A stretch of DNA of 64,000 nt from Phycisphaeraceae bacterium (GCA_028277745.1 JANQFR010000094.1:1-64000); one strand, 5' to 3'; shown: positions 39,485-48,237, counted from the first letter of the stretch. The notes: a model not told the origin generated them from the letters alone. Numbers and translations are program-made.

Positions 39485-40687
39485 TCAAGGACCTTCCTGG
39501 GTGGGCTCGGTAGGCGCCGGCTCGGCGGGCTCGGCCGGCTCGGCCGTGTCCGTCGCCGGGCGCGGGACGCGGTCGAGCACCGCGCCGGTCTGCCCGACCG
39601 CCGCGACCTTGCCGTCGGCGTCGACCACCACCAGCCACGGCAGGGAGCGCACCCCCAGCGTCCGCAGCACCGCGTCTTCGTCGTTGACCTCCGCGATCGG
39701 CCACGCGTTGTCGTCCCGGTCCGCCGTCGAGCTGTTCACCGCCAGCGACAGCACCGACACCCCCTCCTCCCCAAGCGTTTGCTGCAGTTGTCCGATCGGC
39801 TCGAACAGCGCGACCGACGTCGGGGCCGCGTCGGCGTAGACGTGGATCAGCACCGGCCGGCCGCGTTGATCCGCGAGCGACCAATCCTGCTGACGGGTCG
39901 TGTTGACGTCCACCGCGATCGGTTCGCCGAGCATGTCGAGCACCCGCCGCGCGTCGTGAAGCTGTTCCCGGCGCGGGTCCTGGGACGACAACGTCCGGCG
40001 GAGGTCCAGCAGCAACGCCGCCGCGTCCTCGCTGCGGCCGGCCTGCTCGTAAAGCCGAAGCAGCGCGAGCTTGACGTCGGTCTTCATCGCGGGCGGGGCC
40101 TCGGGCGAGTCGAGGAACGCTTCCAGCCGCTCGATCGCCCCGGCCTGACGCTGCGCCAGGTCGGGGGTGTTGCGGTTGAGGTCGATCAGGTCCGCCTGCA
40201 GCAGCCAGAACGCGCCGGCGGCCTCGGCGTCGTCGAACTGGAGCTGCCGGGTCTGCTGCGCGGCGCTGCGGAGCTGGGTGACCCGCAGGCTCGCCTCGCC
40301 CGGGCGGTCGGCCTGCTGGGCGGACTGGGCCAGGGCGTTGTAGGCCCGCATCTCCAACTGGTTGGCTTCGAGCTTGGTCTGCGGGTCGGCGGCGTTGCGC
40401 GACAGCACGCCCGACTTGGCGGCCAGGTCGACGAGCTGGCGGTTGGGGCTTTCCTCGAACTGTTCAATCGGCACGCCCGTCGGCGCCAGCAGGGCGTCGA
40501 GCTGCGTGCGCAGGTCGTCGAGCGACATCGAGGCCGGCGTCGCCGCGTCGGCCTCGGACGTCTTTGCGGTCTTCGCGATCTTTGCGGTCTTTTCGGCTTC
40601 CGCGGTCTTGGTCGGCGGCGGGGCGGGGTCCGCCTGCCCGATCAGCAGGCCGGCGGCGCACCAGAGGATCATCAGAGACAGGTTCAC
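39485..40687 (-). CDS. Exported protein with TlpA/thioredoxin-like domain lacking CxxC
   Basis: The start is a GTG at 40687 with GGAGG 8 bases upstream. The 400-residue protein has a signal peptide (MILWCAAGLLIGQADP), a low-complexity Lys/Ala/Thr segment (AEKTAKIAKTAKT), a helical middle region and a C-terminal thioredoxin-like fold: DWSLADQRGRPVLIHVYADAAPTSVALFEPI, then LGVRSLPWLVVVDADGKVAAVGQTGAVLD. At the place of the CxxC motif it has ADAAPT, so it cannot act as a thiol oxidoreductase. It ends in an Ala-Glu-Pro repeat tail. It forms a two-gene unit with the unrecognised gene that ends 6 bases upstream. Confidence 0.8.
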   Translation of the reverse strand: MNLSLMILWCAAGLLIGQADPAPPPTKTAEAEKTAKIAKTAKTSEADAATPASMSLDDLRTQLDALLAPTGVPIEQFEESPNRQLVDLAAKSGVLSRNAADPQTKLEANQLEMRAYNALAQSAQQADRPGEASLRVTQLRSAAQQTRQLQFDDAEAAGAFWLLQADLIDLNRNTPDLAQRQAGAIERLEAFLDSPEAPPAMKTDVKLALLRLYEQAGRSEDAAALLLDLRRTLSSQDPRREQLHDARRVLDMLGEPIAVDVNTTRQQDWSLADQRGRPVLIHVYADAAPTSVALFEPIGQLQQTLGEEGVSVLSLAVNSSTADRDDNAWPIAEVNDEDAVLRTLGVRSLPWLVVVDADGKVAAVGQTGAVLDRVPRPATDTAEPAEPAEPAPTEPTQEGP

Positions 40688-40693
40688 GGTTGG

Positions 40694-41524
40694 TCAGCCT
40701 CCTGCTTCGGGCCCATCCAATCCCATCATCGTACCCGCCGCGTCGGCCAGGAGCAGCCCCGGGATAACCGAAGCGCCCGGCCCGCCGTGGGTCCAGTAGC
40801 TGCGGGCGTCGTGGAGCTGCTGTTCGCCGAAAGGGATCGACTCGGGGTGGGTGAGAAACGCGGCAACGGCCCAGGGCTGGGCGGTGGTGTGGTCGGGCTG
40901 GGTGTTGTCGAGGTGGTAGAGGACGGCCCCCCGGGCGCGGGCCCGCCACGCGTCGCGGCCGAGCGGGCCGTGGGCGAGGCGGAACAGGGCGTGCAGGCCG
41001 ACGAGTTCGCGGTACCACCAGGCATCGAGCAGGTCGTCGCCCTCGACGAAGGCGTGCAGCTCGCCGTTGGGGCCGGGGCGGCTGACGACGGCGTCGACCA
41101 TGGGCGCGGGGTCCTGGCCGGGGAGGTGGCTCAGGCACAGCGCCCGCCAGAGCTCGTCGGCCGGGTCGTCGGGCCGGGGTTCGAGCCGGGCGACGGCGGC
41201 GGCGACGGCGTCCCGGCCGGGGGTGTCGTCGTCCAGGGCGGCGGCGTGGAGGTGGACGAGCAGGGCGAAGTAGGCGGGGCGGGTGTGGCCGAGCGAGTCG
41301 TTGTAGCGCAGCGGCCCCGTGGTGAGCCGGCGGAGCCCCTCAAGGACGGCAGCCGGGTCGACCGCGGCGGGGTCGAGCAGACGCCGGGCCGCGGGCAGCG
41401 CCATCGCCATCCGGCCCGCGGCCTCGTCCGCGGCCGGCGCCGGCCCGGCCGCGTCCAGCGCCTCGGCGGCGGCGTGCGCCACCACCGCCGCGTACCGGCT
41501 AAGATGAGCCGTGGTCTTCGTCAT
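40694..41524 (-). CDS. Unrecognised cytoplasmic protein
   Basis: The 276-residue protein has no signal peptide or membrane helix and is rich in Ala, Leu and Asp. It appears mostly helical. Conserved-looking segments are GPLRYNDSLGHTRPAYFALLVHLHAAALDD, ELWRALCLSHLPG, DLLDAWWYRELVGLHALFRLAHG, and AVLYHLDNTQPDHTTAQPWAVAAFLTHPESIPFGEQQLHDA, the last being the most motif-like. I do not recognise a family and infer no function. The gene is divergent from the Rieske gene, with 27 bases between start codons. It overlaps the Shine-Dalgarno of the TlpA-like gene downstream, so the two are translated together. Confidence 0.7.
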   Translation of the reverse strand: MTKTTAHLSRYAAVVAHAAAEALDAAGPAPAADEAAGRMAMALPAARRLLDPAAVDPAAVLEGLRRLTTGPLRYNDSLGHTRPAYFALLVHLHAAALDDDTPGRDAVAAAVARLEPRPDDPADELWRALCLSHLPGQDPAPMVDAVVSRPGPNGELHAFVEGDDLLDAWWYRELVGLHALFRLAHGPLGRDAWRARARGAVLYHLDNTQPDHTTAQPWAVAAFLTHPESIPFGEQQLHDARSYWTHGGPGASVIPGLLLADAAGTMMGLDGPEAGG

Positions 41525-41551
41525 CCGTTCATCCTAAGGACCGTCTCGCTC

Positions 41552-41884
41552 ATGGCCAACTGGATCGACGCTTGCCCCGCCGCCGAGGTTCCTGACGGCG
41601 GCAAGCTCTGCCTGACCGTGCAACAGACCCCGCTCGTCGTGGCGCAGATCGAAGGCGCGTTCTACGCCATCGAAAACACCTGCCCCCACGCCGGCCTGCC
41701 CCTGGGCGAAGGCGACCTCGCCGGCCGGGTGATCACCTGCCCCTACCACGGTTACGCTTATAACATCACCAACGGCAAAAACATCGACTTCCCCCAGGAC
41801 GAGCCGCCCTGCAAGACCCACCCCGTGCGGGTGAACGCCGGGACGGTGCAGGTCAACCTCAACGGAGAGGCGAATCATGAATGA
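41552..41884 (+). CDS. Rieske-type [2Fe-2S] ferredoxin
   Basis: The 110-residue protein is a single Rieske domain. Cluster ligands are C44 and H46 in NTCPHAGLP and C63 and H66 in ITCPYHGYAYN, spaced as in NirD/BphF-type soluble Rieske ferredoxins. It should carry electrons in the cytoplasm, usually for an oxygenase or nitrite reductase; no such partner is adjacent. The start is the ATG at 41552. The stop codon overlaps the start of the dipeptidase gene by 8 bases, which suggests translational coupling of two functionally unrelated-looking genes. Confidence 0.92.
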   Translation: MANWIDACPAAEVPDGGKLCLTVQQTPLVVAQIEGAFYAIENTCPHAGLPLGEGDLAGRVITCPYHGYAYNITNGKNIDFPQDEPPCKTHPVRVNAGTVQVNLNGEANHE

Positions 41885-43235
41885 TCCCGCGGTGGACCGG
41901 TTGTGCGCATTGCTGGCGATCCCGAGCGTAAGCACCGACCCGGCGTACGCCGACCAGATGCGGGCGGCCGCGGCGTGGGTCGCGGACCACCTGCGCGGCT
42001 CGGGCTTTGAGCCGCGGGTGATGGACACCGCCGGCCACCCGTGCGTGACGGCCCGCACAACCGACGCGATGGTCGCCGACCCGGCCGCGCCCAGGGTCCT
42101 GTTCTACGGCCATTACGACGTGCAGCCGCCCGACCCCCTCGACCTCTGGACCACCCCGCCGTTCGAGCCCACGGTCCGCGACGGCCGGCTCTACGCCCGC
42201 GGCGCCAGCGATGACAAGGGCCAGGTCATGTGCTTCCTCGAAGCCCTGCGCACCTACCGTGACGCCGGCGAGAAGCTGCCCTGCCACGTGACGGTCCTGA
42301 TCGAAGGTGAGGAAGAGTGCGGCAGCGTGAACCTGCCGCCGTTCATCGAGCAGCATAAAGACGAGTTGGCCGCCGACGTGGTCGTCGTCAGCGACACCAG
42401 CATGTGGGACGCCGACCCGCAGCGCCCCGTGCCCGCGATCACCTACGCGATGCGCGGCCTGGTCTATTTCGACGTCAAGCTCCACGGCCCGTCGCGCGAC
42501 CTGCACTCGGGCGTCTACGGCGGATCGCTCGCCAACCCCGCGACCCAGCTCGTGCGCGTGCTCGGCAAGCTCCTGGACGACGACCATCGCGTCACGCTGC
42601 CCGGGTTCTACGACGACGTCGCGCCCCTCGACGAGGCCGAGCGCGAGCAGTGGCGCCAACTCGGTTTCGATGAGGCGGGTTTTCTCGGCGACGTGGGCGC
42701 CGCCCCGTTTGGCGAGAAAGGCTACTCGACGCTCGAACGCCGCTGGTCGCGGCCGTCGTGCGACGTCAACGGCCTCTACGGCGGGTACATGGGCGAGGGC
42801 GCCAAGACGGTTATCCCCACCTTCGCCGGCGCCAAGGTCAGTTTCCGCATCCCCGCCGACATGGACCCGAAGAAGGTCGCGGCCCAATTCATCGACTGGG
42901 TCCACGCCCAGGACGTGGGCGGCTGCCGCTGGGAGATCACCGATCACGCCGGGGCCTGGCCCGCGGCGGCGGCGACCGACTCGCCCTGGATGGCCGCCGC
43001 CCGCCGCGCGGTGGAGCAGACCAGCGGCCGCCCCCCCGCCCTTGTCCGTGAGGGCGCCACCATCCCCATCATCGCCGACTTCAAGAAAACCCTCGGCCTC
43101 GACACCCTCCTGCTGGGCTTCGGCCTCAACAGCGACAACATCCACAGCCCCGACGAACACTTCGCCCTCGACCGCTTCCAACTGGGCGTCCAGACGCACG
43201 CCGAGTTGCTCCGCCAGATCGCGGCGACGCGTTAG
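41877..43235 (+). CDS. M20-family dipeptidase
   Basis: The 452-residue protein has the M20 metal ligands in order: His in FYGHYDVQPP, bridging Asp in ARGASDDKGQ, catalytic Glu and metal Glu in IEGEEECGS, Asp in VVSDTSMW, and His in SPDEHFALDRF. A dimerisation domain is inserted in the middle (RDLHSGVYGGSLANPATQLVR contains the conserved His of that domain). It hydrolyses dipeptides or short peptides with two zinc or similar ions in the cytoplasm. It overlaps the Rieske gene upstream. A palindromic element lies 19 bases after its stop. Confidence 0.93.
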   Translation: MNDPAVDRLCALLAIPSVSTDPAYADQMRAAAAWVADHLRGSGFEPRVMDTAGHPCVTARTTDAMVADPAAPRVLFYGHYDVQPPDPLDLWTTPPFEPTVRDGRLYARGASDDKGQVMCFLEALRTYRDAGEKLPCHVTVLIEGEEECGSVNLPPFIEQHKDELAADVVVVSDTSMWDADPQRPVPAITYAMRGLVYFDVKLHGPSRDLHSGVYGGSLANPATQLVRVLGKLLDDDHRVTLPGFYDDVAPLDEAEREQWRQLGFDEAGFLGDVGAAPFGEKGYSTLERRWSRPSCDVNGLYGGYMGEGAKTVIPTFAGAKVSFRIPADMDPKKVAAQFIDWVHAQDVGGCRWEITDHAGAWPAAAATDSPWMAAARRAVEQTSGRPPALVREGATIPIIADFKKTLGLDTLLLGFGLNSDNIHSPDEHFALDRFQLGVQTHAELLRQIAATR

Positions 43236-43254
43236 TGGTCAGAGCCGTGACGCG

Positions 43255-43305
43255 TAGCCGGGCCGCTACGCGGCCCTGGCCCAGGCGGGCGTAGCTCGCC
43301 GGCTA
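43255..43305. repeat. Two-hairpin palindrome, TAGCCGG family (copy 3, inverted)
   Basis: TAGCCGG (43255-43261) pairs with CCGGCTA (43299-43305). It is the reverse orientation of the copies at 6515-6569 and 15764-15816, with hairpins GGCCGCTACGCGGCC and GGCGGGCGTAGCTCGCC. It lies after the dipeptidase gene. Confidence 0.85.
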
Positions 43306-43405
43306 AGCATCATAGATTCGTCAGTTGGGGCAAACCCGCGGAAATGTCGACCCTATTGCAAGGGTTCACTCAAGGAGCGACATTTTCTTTACGGACCCGC
43401 GACGC

Positions 43406-44005
43406 ATGACCGACGGCAGCACGATCGGCAGACTCCCAGGCCCCGCGTCGCGCCCCCGGCTCGACCGACGTGGGTTTGCTGCGCATTTCGCCGACGCGTC
43501 GCACCTGCTCTGGCTGATCGCCGCGGGGATCGTGGCCGACCGCCATCTCGCGGAAGACATCGTTCAAGAGGCCGCGGTCGTGGGCCTGCGGAAGCTCGAC
43601 ACGTTCGACCCCGACACGAATTTCAACGCCTGGATGGGCCGGATCGTTCGACACGTCGCCATGAATCACCGCCGCAAACGCCAGCGCTCCCGGGAGACCG
43701 GCCTCGACGGCGCCCCGATACACGCGCCGGCCGGCCATGGGGCGGAGCGGGAGGGGGTGACCCCCGCCGGTCAGCTCGCCGCGGGTCATGAGGCGGTGTT
43801 CGACGATAGCGTGCTCGCAGCGCTGACGGCGGTGCCCGAGACCGCCCGGGCCTGCATCCTGCTTAAAACCGTCAAGGGGCTGACCTATGACGAGATCGCA
43901 GACATCCTCGGCATCCCGGCGGGCACCGCGATGAGCCACGTCCACCGCGGCCGCAAGATCATGCGCGATCGGCTGACGCCGGAAAGGACGCCACGACCCG
44001 CTTGA
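43406..44005 (+). CDS. ECF-type RNA polymerase sigma factor
   Basis: The start is the ATG at 43406 (MTDGSTIGRLPGPAS), giving 199 residues. The upstream in-frame TTG lacks a ribosome-binding site. Region 2 reads LAEDIVQEAAVVGLRKLDTFDPDTNFNAWMGRIVRHVAMNHRR, and region 4 reads LTYDEIADILGIPAGTAMSHVHRGRKIMRDRL. The linker contains an extra stretch (GAPIHAPAGHGAEREG). It would direct RNA polymerase to a specific stress or envelope regulon. Its stop codon overlaps the start of the anti-sigma-like gene, the usual arrangement for such a pair. Confidence 0.93.
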   Translation: MTDGSTIGRLPGPASRPRLDRRGFAAHFADASHLLWLIAAGIVADRHLAEDIVQEAAVVGLRKLDTFDPDTNFNAWMGRIVRHVAMNHRRKRQRSRETGLDGAPIHAPAGHGAEREGVTPAGQLAAGHEAVFDDSVLAALTAVPETARACILLKTVKGLTYDEIADILGIPAGTAMSHVHRGRKIMRDRLTPERTPRPA

Positions 44006-44724
44006 ACGATCATGACCCCCCGAGCCAGGACGACGCGTTGATCGACGCTTACCTCGACGGGTTGCTCGATGAGGACGATCGCCGCGCGCTGGAGCGGCGG
44101 ATGGAGGCGGAGCCGGCGCTGCGTGAGGCGGCGGAGTTGCAGCGTCGGATCGACGAGGCGTTGTGCCGGTCGTTCGGCGTCGAGACAGCGCCGCGGATGG
44201 CGGCGCCGAAACCCAAGCCGCGTGTGGCGCGGCGGGTCTGGGCGTACGCGGCGGCGGCGGCGATCGTCTTCGCGGCCGCCGTGGTGGTGCTGATCCAGTC
44301 GCTGCAAGGGCCCGCCACGCAACCCTGGAAAGCCCGTCCGCCGGCCGAGTCGTTCGCCAGTGCGTATCAACAGGAGCTGGACGCCGGCTTCACGCCCGGC
44401 TGGGTCTGCGAAACCGACCAGGAGTTCGCCGACACGTTTGACCGCTACCTCGGCCAACCGCTTGTGCTCACCGCCGCCCCGGGCGTCGAGGCGCTGGGCC
44501 TGTCGCTCAAGCCCGTCCAGTCGCGCCGCACCATGGCGGTGCTGGCGCGGGTGGACGGCGAGCCGGTGATCGTGTTCGTCGTCAGGCCTTCGCCCGACCA
44601 GGCCCCGCCGCCCCGGGTCGATGAGGGGCTGAACATCTTCCCGATTGAGCTGGACGGCGTCGCCGCGTACGAAGTCACCCCCCTCGATCAGCCGCGCGTG
44701 CTTGAACTGCTTAAGGAGCCGTAG
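44002..44724 (+). CDS. Membrane-anchored anti-sigma-like protein
   Basis: The start is probably the TTG at 44002, which overlaps the sigma-factor stop codon. The 240-residue protein has an N-terminal acidic helix pair (DDALIDAYLDGLLDEDDRRALERRMEAEPALREAAELQRRID), which is the layout of anti-sigma domains but without zinc-binding HxxxCxxC. One membrane helix follows (about residues 80-102, VWAYAAAAAIVFAAAVVVLIQ), then an extracytoplasmic domain of about 135 residues. It most likely holds the neighbouring ECF sigma factor at the membrane. The signal sensed by the outer domain is not known. Confidence 0.82.
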   Translation: MNDHDPPSQDDALIDAYLDGLLDEDDRRALERRMEAEPALREAAELQRRIDEALCRSFGVETAPRMAAPKPKPRVARRVWAYAAAAAIVFAAAVVVLIQSLQGPATQPWKARPPAESFASAYQQELDAGFTPGWVCETDQEFADTFDRYLGQPLVLTAAPGVEALGLSLKPVQSRRTMAVLARVDGEPVIVFVVRPSPDQAPPPRVDEGLNIFPIELDGVAAYEVTPLDQPRVLELLKEP

Positions 44725-44729
44725 CCGTT

Positions 44730-44813
44730 AAGCCGGCTCTGAGCCTTGCGCAGCAAGGCGAAGACCCGGATATCCGGACCTTCAGCCGCCTGCGGCGTCT
44801 TCAGGACCGGCTT
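44730..44813. repeat. Palindromic repeat, AAGCCGG family (copy 2)
   Basis: AAGCCGGCTCTGAG (44730-44743) pairs imperfectly with CTTCAGGACCGGCTT (44799-44813). Two inner hairpins (GCCTTGCGCAGCAAGGC and GCCGCCTGCGGC) flank a central CCGGATATCCGG, so the folded form is clover-leaf-like. It lies between the convergent anti-sigma and ccoS genes and may end both transcripts. Confidence 0.85.
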
Positions 44814-44821
44814 CTTGCGGC

Positions 44822-44974
44822 TTAGCCGCGCGTGGTGTCGTCGTCGTCGAGCATGCGCCACGCCGGCGAGTCCAGGTCGTCGAACTGACCGCGACGCACC
44901 GCCCAGCAGAAGGCGCTAACCGCGATGACCGCGAGCACCACGGCCAGGGGCAGGACGATGTAGAGGATCGACAT
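44822..44974 (-). CDS. ccoS: CcoS, cbb3 oxidase assembly protein
   Basis: A 50-residue protein starts at the ATG at 44974: MSILYIVLPLAVVLAVIAVS, then AFCWAVRRGQFDDLDSPAWR, then a Asp-rich end. The single membrane helix followed by W-A-V-R-x-G-Q-F-D-D-L-D-x-P-A is the CcoS signature. CcoS is needed for insertion of cofactors (haem b and copper) into the cbb3 oxidase. It is the last gene of the cco operon. Its first 59 bases overlap the end of ccoI in another frame. Confidence 0.95.
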   Translation of the reverse strand: MSILYIVLPLAVVLAVIAVSAFCWAVRRGQFDDLDSPAWRMLDDDDTTRG

Positions 44975-47453
44975 GGCGGGTCTCCGGTGAGGGGGCGCCG
45001 AGGGTCATGGCCAGGAGGGTGAAGGAACTGAGCGGCATGAGGATGGCGGCGGCCAGGGGCGTGATGAGCCCTGCGGCCGCGAGGCCGACGGCCAGGGCGT
45101 TGTACGCCAGCGACACGGCCAGGTTCCGCCGGATCAGGCGCATGGCGCGCCGCGCGGTTTCGACCAGGTCGACGATCGGCATGAGCCCGGGCTGGTCGAG
45201 GTAGACATCAGCGGCGGCGAGCGACGCCTCGGCGCCGCCGTGCACCGCGATCCCCACCGACGCCGCCGCCAGCGCCGCCGCGTCGTTGACGCCGTCGCCG
45301 ACCATCACGACGTGGCCGCCGTCGCGCGTCATCGCGTTGATGCGGCCGAGCTTGTCTTCGGGCGTCTGGGCGCCCCGGCTCTGCGCGGGGTCGATCCCGA
45401 CGCGGGCCGCCGCCGCGGCGGTCAGCGCGGGGTCGTCGCCCGACAGCACCGTGACTTCCCAGCCGTCGCGGCGCAGCCGCGCGACCGCGTCGGCGGCGTC
45501 GTCACGGATCGCGTCGCCGAACGCCATGCCGGCCTGCACCGCTCCATCGACCGCGACCAACACGAGTGTCAGCGATTCGTCGTCGCAGACCTTCCGGGCG
45601 TCGTCCAGCCACGGCGCGGCGCCCTCCGACGCCTCCACCCAGCGTGGCGATCCGATCTTGATCCGCCGTCCGCCCACCGTCGCGCTCACGCCGCCTTCGG
45701 GGTGAGCGGCCACCGCATCGGCCTCGACCGGGTCGTGGTTCCAGGCGTCTTCGAACGCCTCGACGCACGCCCGGGCGATGTGGTGCGAGCAGCCGCGCTC
45801 GACCGCGGCGACCGTCGTCTGCAGCGACGCGTCGCCGAACCAGTGCACCAGCCGGGTCCGCCCCGCGGTGATCGTGCCGGTCTTGTCGAGCACGATCACG
45901 CCGGGCCGCGCCAACCGTTCGAGCACGTCCCCGCCCTTGATCAGGATGTCCCGCCGCGCCGCCCGGCCGATCGCGATCGCCATCGCCAGCGGCGTGGTCA
46001 TCCCCAGCGCGCACGGGCACGCGACGATCAACAGCGCCACCGCATGATCCACCGCCAGGCCCACCCCGCGCGTCGCCCACGCCGCGAACGTGACCGTGGC
46101 GAAGGCGATGACCGTCATCACGAACCACCCGCCGATCCGGTCGGTCAGGCGCACGATCGGCGCCTTGTCCCGGGCGCCCTGCTCGACCAGCTGCATGAGC
46201 CGGCCCACGCGGGTGTCGCGCCCCGTTCGGCTGACGCGCACCCGCAGGACCGATTGCAGGTTGATCGTGCCGGCGAACAGCGGCTCGCCCGGGCCGACCT
46301 CGACCGGGCGCGACTCGCCGGTGAGCAGCGACTGGCGCACGCACGAGGCGCCCTCGACGACCCGCCCGTCCGCGGGCGCGGCGTCGCCGGGCCGCACCTC
46401 CACCACGTCGCCCTCCTCGATCGCCTCGATCGGCGTCTCGCGCACCTGCCCGTCCGGCTCGACCCGCCGCGCGCACGACGGCGTGAGCGAAAACAGCAGC
46501 TCCACCGCGTCCGCCGCCCGCCGCTGCTGGCGGTGCTGCACCCACCGGCCGATCAGCAGCAGAAACACCAGCACGGTCAGCGAGTCGAAATAGATCTCGC
46601 CCCGGCCCACCGCCACGTTCACCACGCCGGCGACGCCCCCCGCGCCCAGCGCCAGCGCGATCGGCAGGTCCAGGTTCGGCGTGCGCGCCCGGATCGCCGC
46701 CCACGCCCCGCGGAAAAACACCCGCCCCGGCACGGCCAGCGACACCACGCCGATGAACACGCTCACCCACCGGAACAGCTGGCGGAACTCTTCCTCGATC
46801 CCGCCAAACATCCCCGCGTAGAGCGCGAACGCCAGCAGCATCGCGTTGCCCGCGCAGGCGCCGGCGATGGCGGTGAGGATCATGTACCGGCGGTCCTCAC
46901 GCGTGCGCACGTCCTGCCCGGCCCGGTCGCGCAGGGGGTGGGGCGGGTAGCCAAGCGAGTCGAGCGTGCGCGCGATCTGAGGCAGTGTGACCGCCGCGGG
47001 GTCCCACGTGATCCGCGCGGTGGACGCGCCCAGCGCCAGCCGCGCCTCGATGACCCCGGCGGCGATGCGCGGCAGGCGTTCGATCAGCCACAGGCACGCC
47101 GCGCAGTGCACGCCCTCGAGCACGAAGTCGACCGTCTTCAACCCGTTGGGCGCATCGCGGCAATACAGATCGACGAACTTGGGGTCGGCGAACTCGTCGT
47201 AGCGCCGCCCGGTGACCTGGGCGGGTTTGACCGACGCCGCGGCGTGGTCGCGGAGGTTGTAGAAGGAGGCAAGCCCGTTATCGCGGATCAGGCGGTGGAC
47301 GGTGCGGCAGCCGTTGCAGCAGAACTGCTGGTCGGCGCCCGGCTCGATCAGGCCGCGCGGCACGGGCAGGCCGCAGTGCGCGCAGACCGTGTCCGCGGTC
47401 GGTGCGGGGCACGAAGCCGGGTCGGCGCGGGTTGGGTCAAGGGTCGCTGGCAT
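44916..47453 (-). CDS. ccoI: CcoI, copper-translocating P1B-type ATPase for cbb3 assembly
   Basis: The 845-residue protein has an N-terminal zinc-finger-like segment (CAHCGLPVP and CCNGCRTVH), a heavy-metal-associated domain with the metal pair in GVHCAACLWLIE, eight membrane helices with CPCALGMTTP in helix 6, the phosphorylated Asp in DKTGTITAGRT, LTGES in the actuator domain and GDGVNDAAALA. CcoI/FixI pumps copper across the membrane for the oxidase active site. The Cys-rich N-terminal segment before the metal-binding domain is characteristic of the CcoI group. It overlaps the SafE gene by 17 bases at its start and ccoS by 59 bases at its end. Confidence 0.96.
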   Translation of the reverse strand: MPATLDPTRADPASCPAPTADTVCAHCGLPVPRGLIEPGADQQFCCNGCRTVHRLIRDNGLASFYNLRDHAAASVKPAQVTGRRYDEFADPKFVDLYCRDAPNGLKTVDFVLEGVHCAACLWLIERLPRIAAGVIEARLALGASTARITWDPAAVTLPQIARTLDSLGYPPHPLRDRAGQDVRTREDRRYMILTAIAGACAGNAMLLAFALYAGMFGGIEEEFRQLFRWVSVFIGVVSLAVPGRVFFRGAWAAIRARTPNLDLPIALALGAGGVAGVVNVAVGRGEIYFDSLTVLVFLLLIGRWVQHRQQRRAADAVELLFSLTPSCARRVEPDGQVRETPIEAIEEGDVVEVRPGDAAPADGRVVEGASCVRQSLLTGESRPVEVGPGEPLFAGTINLQSVLRVRVSRTGRDTRVGRLMQLVEQGARDKAPIVRLTDRIGGWFVMTVIAFATVTFAAWATRGVGLAVDHAVALLIVACPCALGMTTPLAMAIAIGRAARRDILIKGGDVLERLARPGVIVLDKTGTITAGRTRLVHWFGDASLQTTVAAVERGCSHHIARACVEAFEDAWNHDPVEADAVAAHPEGGVSATVGGRRIKIGSPRWVEASEGAAPWLDDARKVCDDESLTLVLVAVDGAVQAGMAFGDAIRDDAADAVARLRRDGWEVTVLSGDDPALTAAAAARVGIDPAQSRGAQTPEDKLGRINAMTRDGGHVVMVGDGVNDAAALAAASVGIAVHGGAEASLAAADVYLDQPGLMPIVDLVETARRAMRLIRRNLAVSLAYNALAVGLAAAGLITPLAAAILMPLSSFTLLAMTLGAPSPETRHVDPLHRPAPGRGARGHRG

Positions 47454-48234
47454 TGAACGGGCAGCAGGCCATGTCGCTGGCGTCGAGTTGTTCGACGCGC
47501 TCGATGGCTTCCTGGGTGGTGGACGGCGGGGTGGACGCGGCCGACCCGGCGAACGCGGAGGCGTCCACCTGGAGCCGGGCGGTGACGGTGAGCAGGCCGA
47601 CGATCACGAGGGCGATCGCGGTAAGGGTCGGCAGCCGGGCGCCGAGGAAGCCGGAGGCCTTCTGCACGCCAAAGCCCAGGGCGACGAGGACCGGCAGGGT
47701 GCCGGCCCAGAACGCGGCCATGGTGAGCCCGCCCCAGAGCGGCGACGCGGTGCCGGCGGCGGTGACCGCGAACGCGTAGAGCCAGCCGCAGGGCAGCAGG
47801 GTGGTGAGCAGCCCGATGACCAGGGCGCGGGGCGTCGGGCCGAGGCGCATGGCCCGGCGCTGGCCGGCGCCGATGAGGCGCTGCAGCCACGCGGGCGGGC
47901 GCACGTGCGGCAGGCGCGCGCCCCACAGCCGCAGCAGCGCGGTCAGGCCGAACAGGATCATCACCACCCCGGCGCCGACCGCCGCGGCGCGGGACAGGCC
48001 GACCATCGACCCGCCCCAGTCGATCATCGCGCCCATGGCGCCGCAGATCACCCCCAGCAGGGTGTAGGTGGCCAGCCGCCCGCCGTGATACGCCGCCTGG
48101 AGCCGCCACCGGCCGGGCGCCTCGCCGCCGTCACCCGCGCCGACGGCAAAGGCGACGAACGCGCCGCACATCCCCGCGCAGTGCAGGCTGCCCAGCAGGC
48201 TCGCGATCAGAACCGTGATGATCAGTGCGCTCAT
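47437..48234 (-). CDS. SafE/TauE-like membrane protein with HCAGMCG motif
   Basis: The 265-residue protein has about six membrane helices and the N-terminal motif GSLHCAGMCGAFVAF, typical of the small SafE-like proteins encoded in cbb3 oxidase operons. GLLTTLLPCGWLYAF in the middle holds another conserved Cys. Such proteins are thought to handle copper or another metal during oxidase assembly; the actual role is not proven. A soluble tail of about 40 residues contains a CC pair (DMACCPFNASDP), which could also bind metal. It starts 3 bases after ccoH and overlaps ccoI. Confidence 0.88.
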   Translation of the reverse strand: MSALIITVLIASLLGSLHCAGMCGAFVAFAVGAGDGGEAPGRWRLQAAYHGGRLATYTLLGVICGAMGAMIDWGGSMVGLSRAAAVGAGVVMILFGLTALLRLWGARLPHVRPPAWLQRLIGAGQRRAMRLGPTPRALVIGLLTTLLPCGWLYAFAVTAAGTASPLWGGLTMAAFWAGTLPVLVALGFGVQKASGFLGARLPTLTAIALVIVGLLTVTARLQVDASAFAGSAASTPPSTTQEAIERVEQLDASDMACCPFNASDP

Positions 48235-48237
48235 CGG

